Both the position numbers and the translations under genes were made by a program. From Actinomycetota bacterium (GTDB lineage: Bacteria; Actinomycetota; Acidimicrobiia; Spongiisociales; UBA11373): a stretch of 5,163 bases of DNA. Below are positions 4,850 to 5,163 of the stretch, piece by piece; within the stretch, counting starts at the first letter, position 1, and every line of letters starts with the position of its first letter. Location: the NCBI GenBank assembly GCA_003486285.1, contig DNGH01000050.1, forward strand, positions 1 to 5,163, given 5' to 3'. The notes under the pieces are model-generated. The model was not told the origin of the DNA. It worked only from the letters and a program-made list of their open reading frames with translations, and searched no databases.

Positions 4850-5163
4850 GTCTGCTCCAGGGTCTCGGCAAACGCCGGCCAGGAGACGGCGGCCGCCTCC
4901 ATCCCGACCACGGTGACGGTACCCGCCACAGTGGCGGCTACCGCCCCCGCCATCGCCATGCGGTGATCGCCCCCCGAGTAGTACGCCCCGGAACGGAGCG
5001 GAGAGCGGTAGACGCGGAAACCGTCGGCGCTCGCCTCGGCGCTGCCACCGAGCGAAGTGACGAGGCGAACGGTGGCAGCGATCCGGTCGGACTCCTTGAG
5101 TCGCAACTCGGCGGCATCGGCGACCACGGTCTCACCCTCGGCGACCGTGCCGAGGAGAGCCAC
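4834..5163 (-). CDS. aroA: 3-phosphoshikimate 1-carboxyvinyltransferase (EPSP synthase), C-terminal part
   Basis: Only the last 109 codons are inside the window; the gene continues past 5163, so the GTG at the very edge is not its start. EPSP synthase joins PEP to shikimate-3-phosphate in the shikimate pathway to aromatic amino acids. The visible part carries ELRLKESDR (19-27 of the fragment), with the Lys, Glu and Arg of the active site, then LGG and GDHRMAMAG (65-73), which contains the PEP-binding His-Arg pair. The end, AVSWPAF (92-98), has Ser where E. coli-type enzymes carry the Lys of AKTFPDF, a pattern seen in class II-like EPSP synthases. It overlaps the start of cmk and is the upstream gene of that operon. 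Confidence 0.95.
   Translation of the reverse strand: MALLGTVAEGETVVADAAELRLKESDRIAATVRLVTSLGGSAEASADGFRVYRSPLRSGAYYSGGDHRMAMAGAVAATVAGTVTVVGMEAAAVSWPAFAETLEQTWSSQ
4855..4858 (-). promoter_or_regulatory. Ribosome binding site of cmk inside aroA
   Basis: On the minus strand this reads GGAG, 5 nt before the cmk GTG at 4849. It sits within the last codons of aroA and supports the GTG as the cmk start. Confidence 0.6.

Overview
The window is GC-rich and almost entirely coding, with genes packed by 4-nt stop/start overlaps and several GTG starts. The aroA-cmk-(ispH)-der gene order, the apparently leaderless promoters and the U-less hairpin at an operon end all suggest a high-GC actinobacterium (Actinomycetota). 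An Acidimicrobiia-like lineage is a guess, not something the sequence proves. Everything that can be named is chromosomal housekeeping or metabolic. I see no mobile element, CRISPR array, phage gene or defence module.

Layout from left to right. (1) Positions 1-66, minus strand: a tRNA-Pro(GGG) cut by the window edge, with a candidate -10 box just upstream. (2) Positions 90-122: tandem hairpins overlapping the stop codon of the last gene of the der operon, a likely terminator. (3) Positions 120-3081, minus strand: a three-gene operon in transcription order der (ribosome-assembly GTPase), an acyl-CoA carboxylase carboxyltransferase (beta) subunit of 508 aa, and a 40-aa single-span membrane protein. 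Both junctions are GTGA overlaps. A 7-codon mini-ORF may lead this operon, joined to der by an ATGA overlap. (4) Positions 3082-3149: a divergent promoter region built on a perfect 19-bp inverted repeat. Each arm holds a TATCCT box followed, after six bases, by an ATG. (5) Positions 3150-4196, plus strand: ispH, the last enzyme of the MEP isoprenoid pathway. (6) Positions 4202-5163, minus strand: cmk (CMP kinase) and the 3' end of aroA (EPSP synthase), overlapping by 16 nt. cmk and ispH converge with only 5 bp between their stop codons.

The genes serve separate pathways: aromatic amino acids (aroA), nucleotides (cmk), isoprenoids (ispH), ribosome assembly (der) and acyl-CoA carboxylation. They look like a conserved growth-gene neighbourhood rather than one system. 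The most unusual signal is the mirrored leaderless promoter pair between der and ispH, together with the mini-ORF it would create in front of der. Second is the uncharacterised 40-aa membrane protein translationally coupled to the carboxyltransferase.
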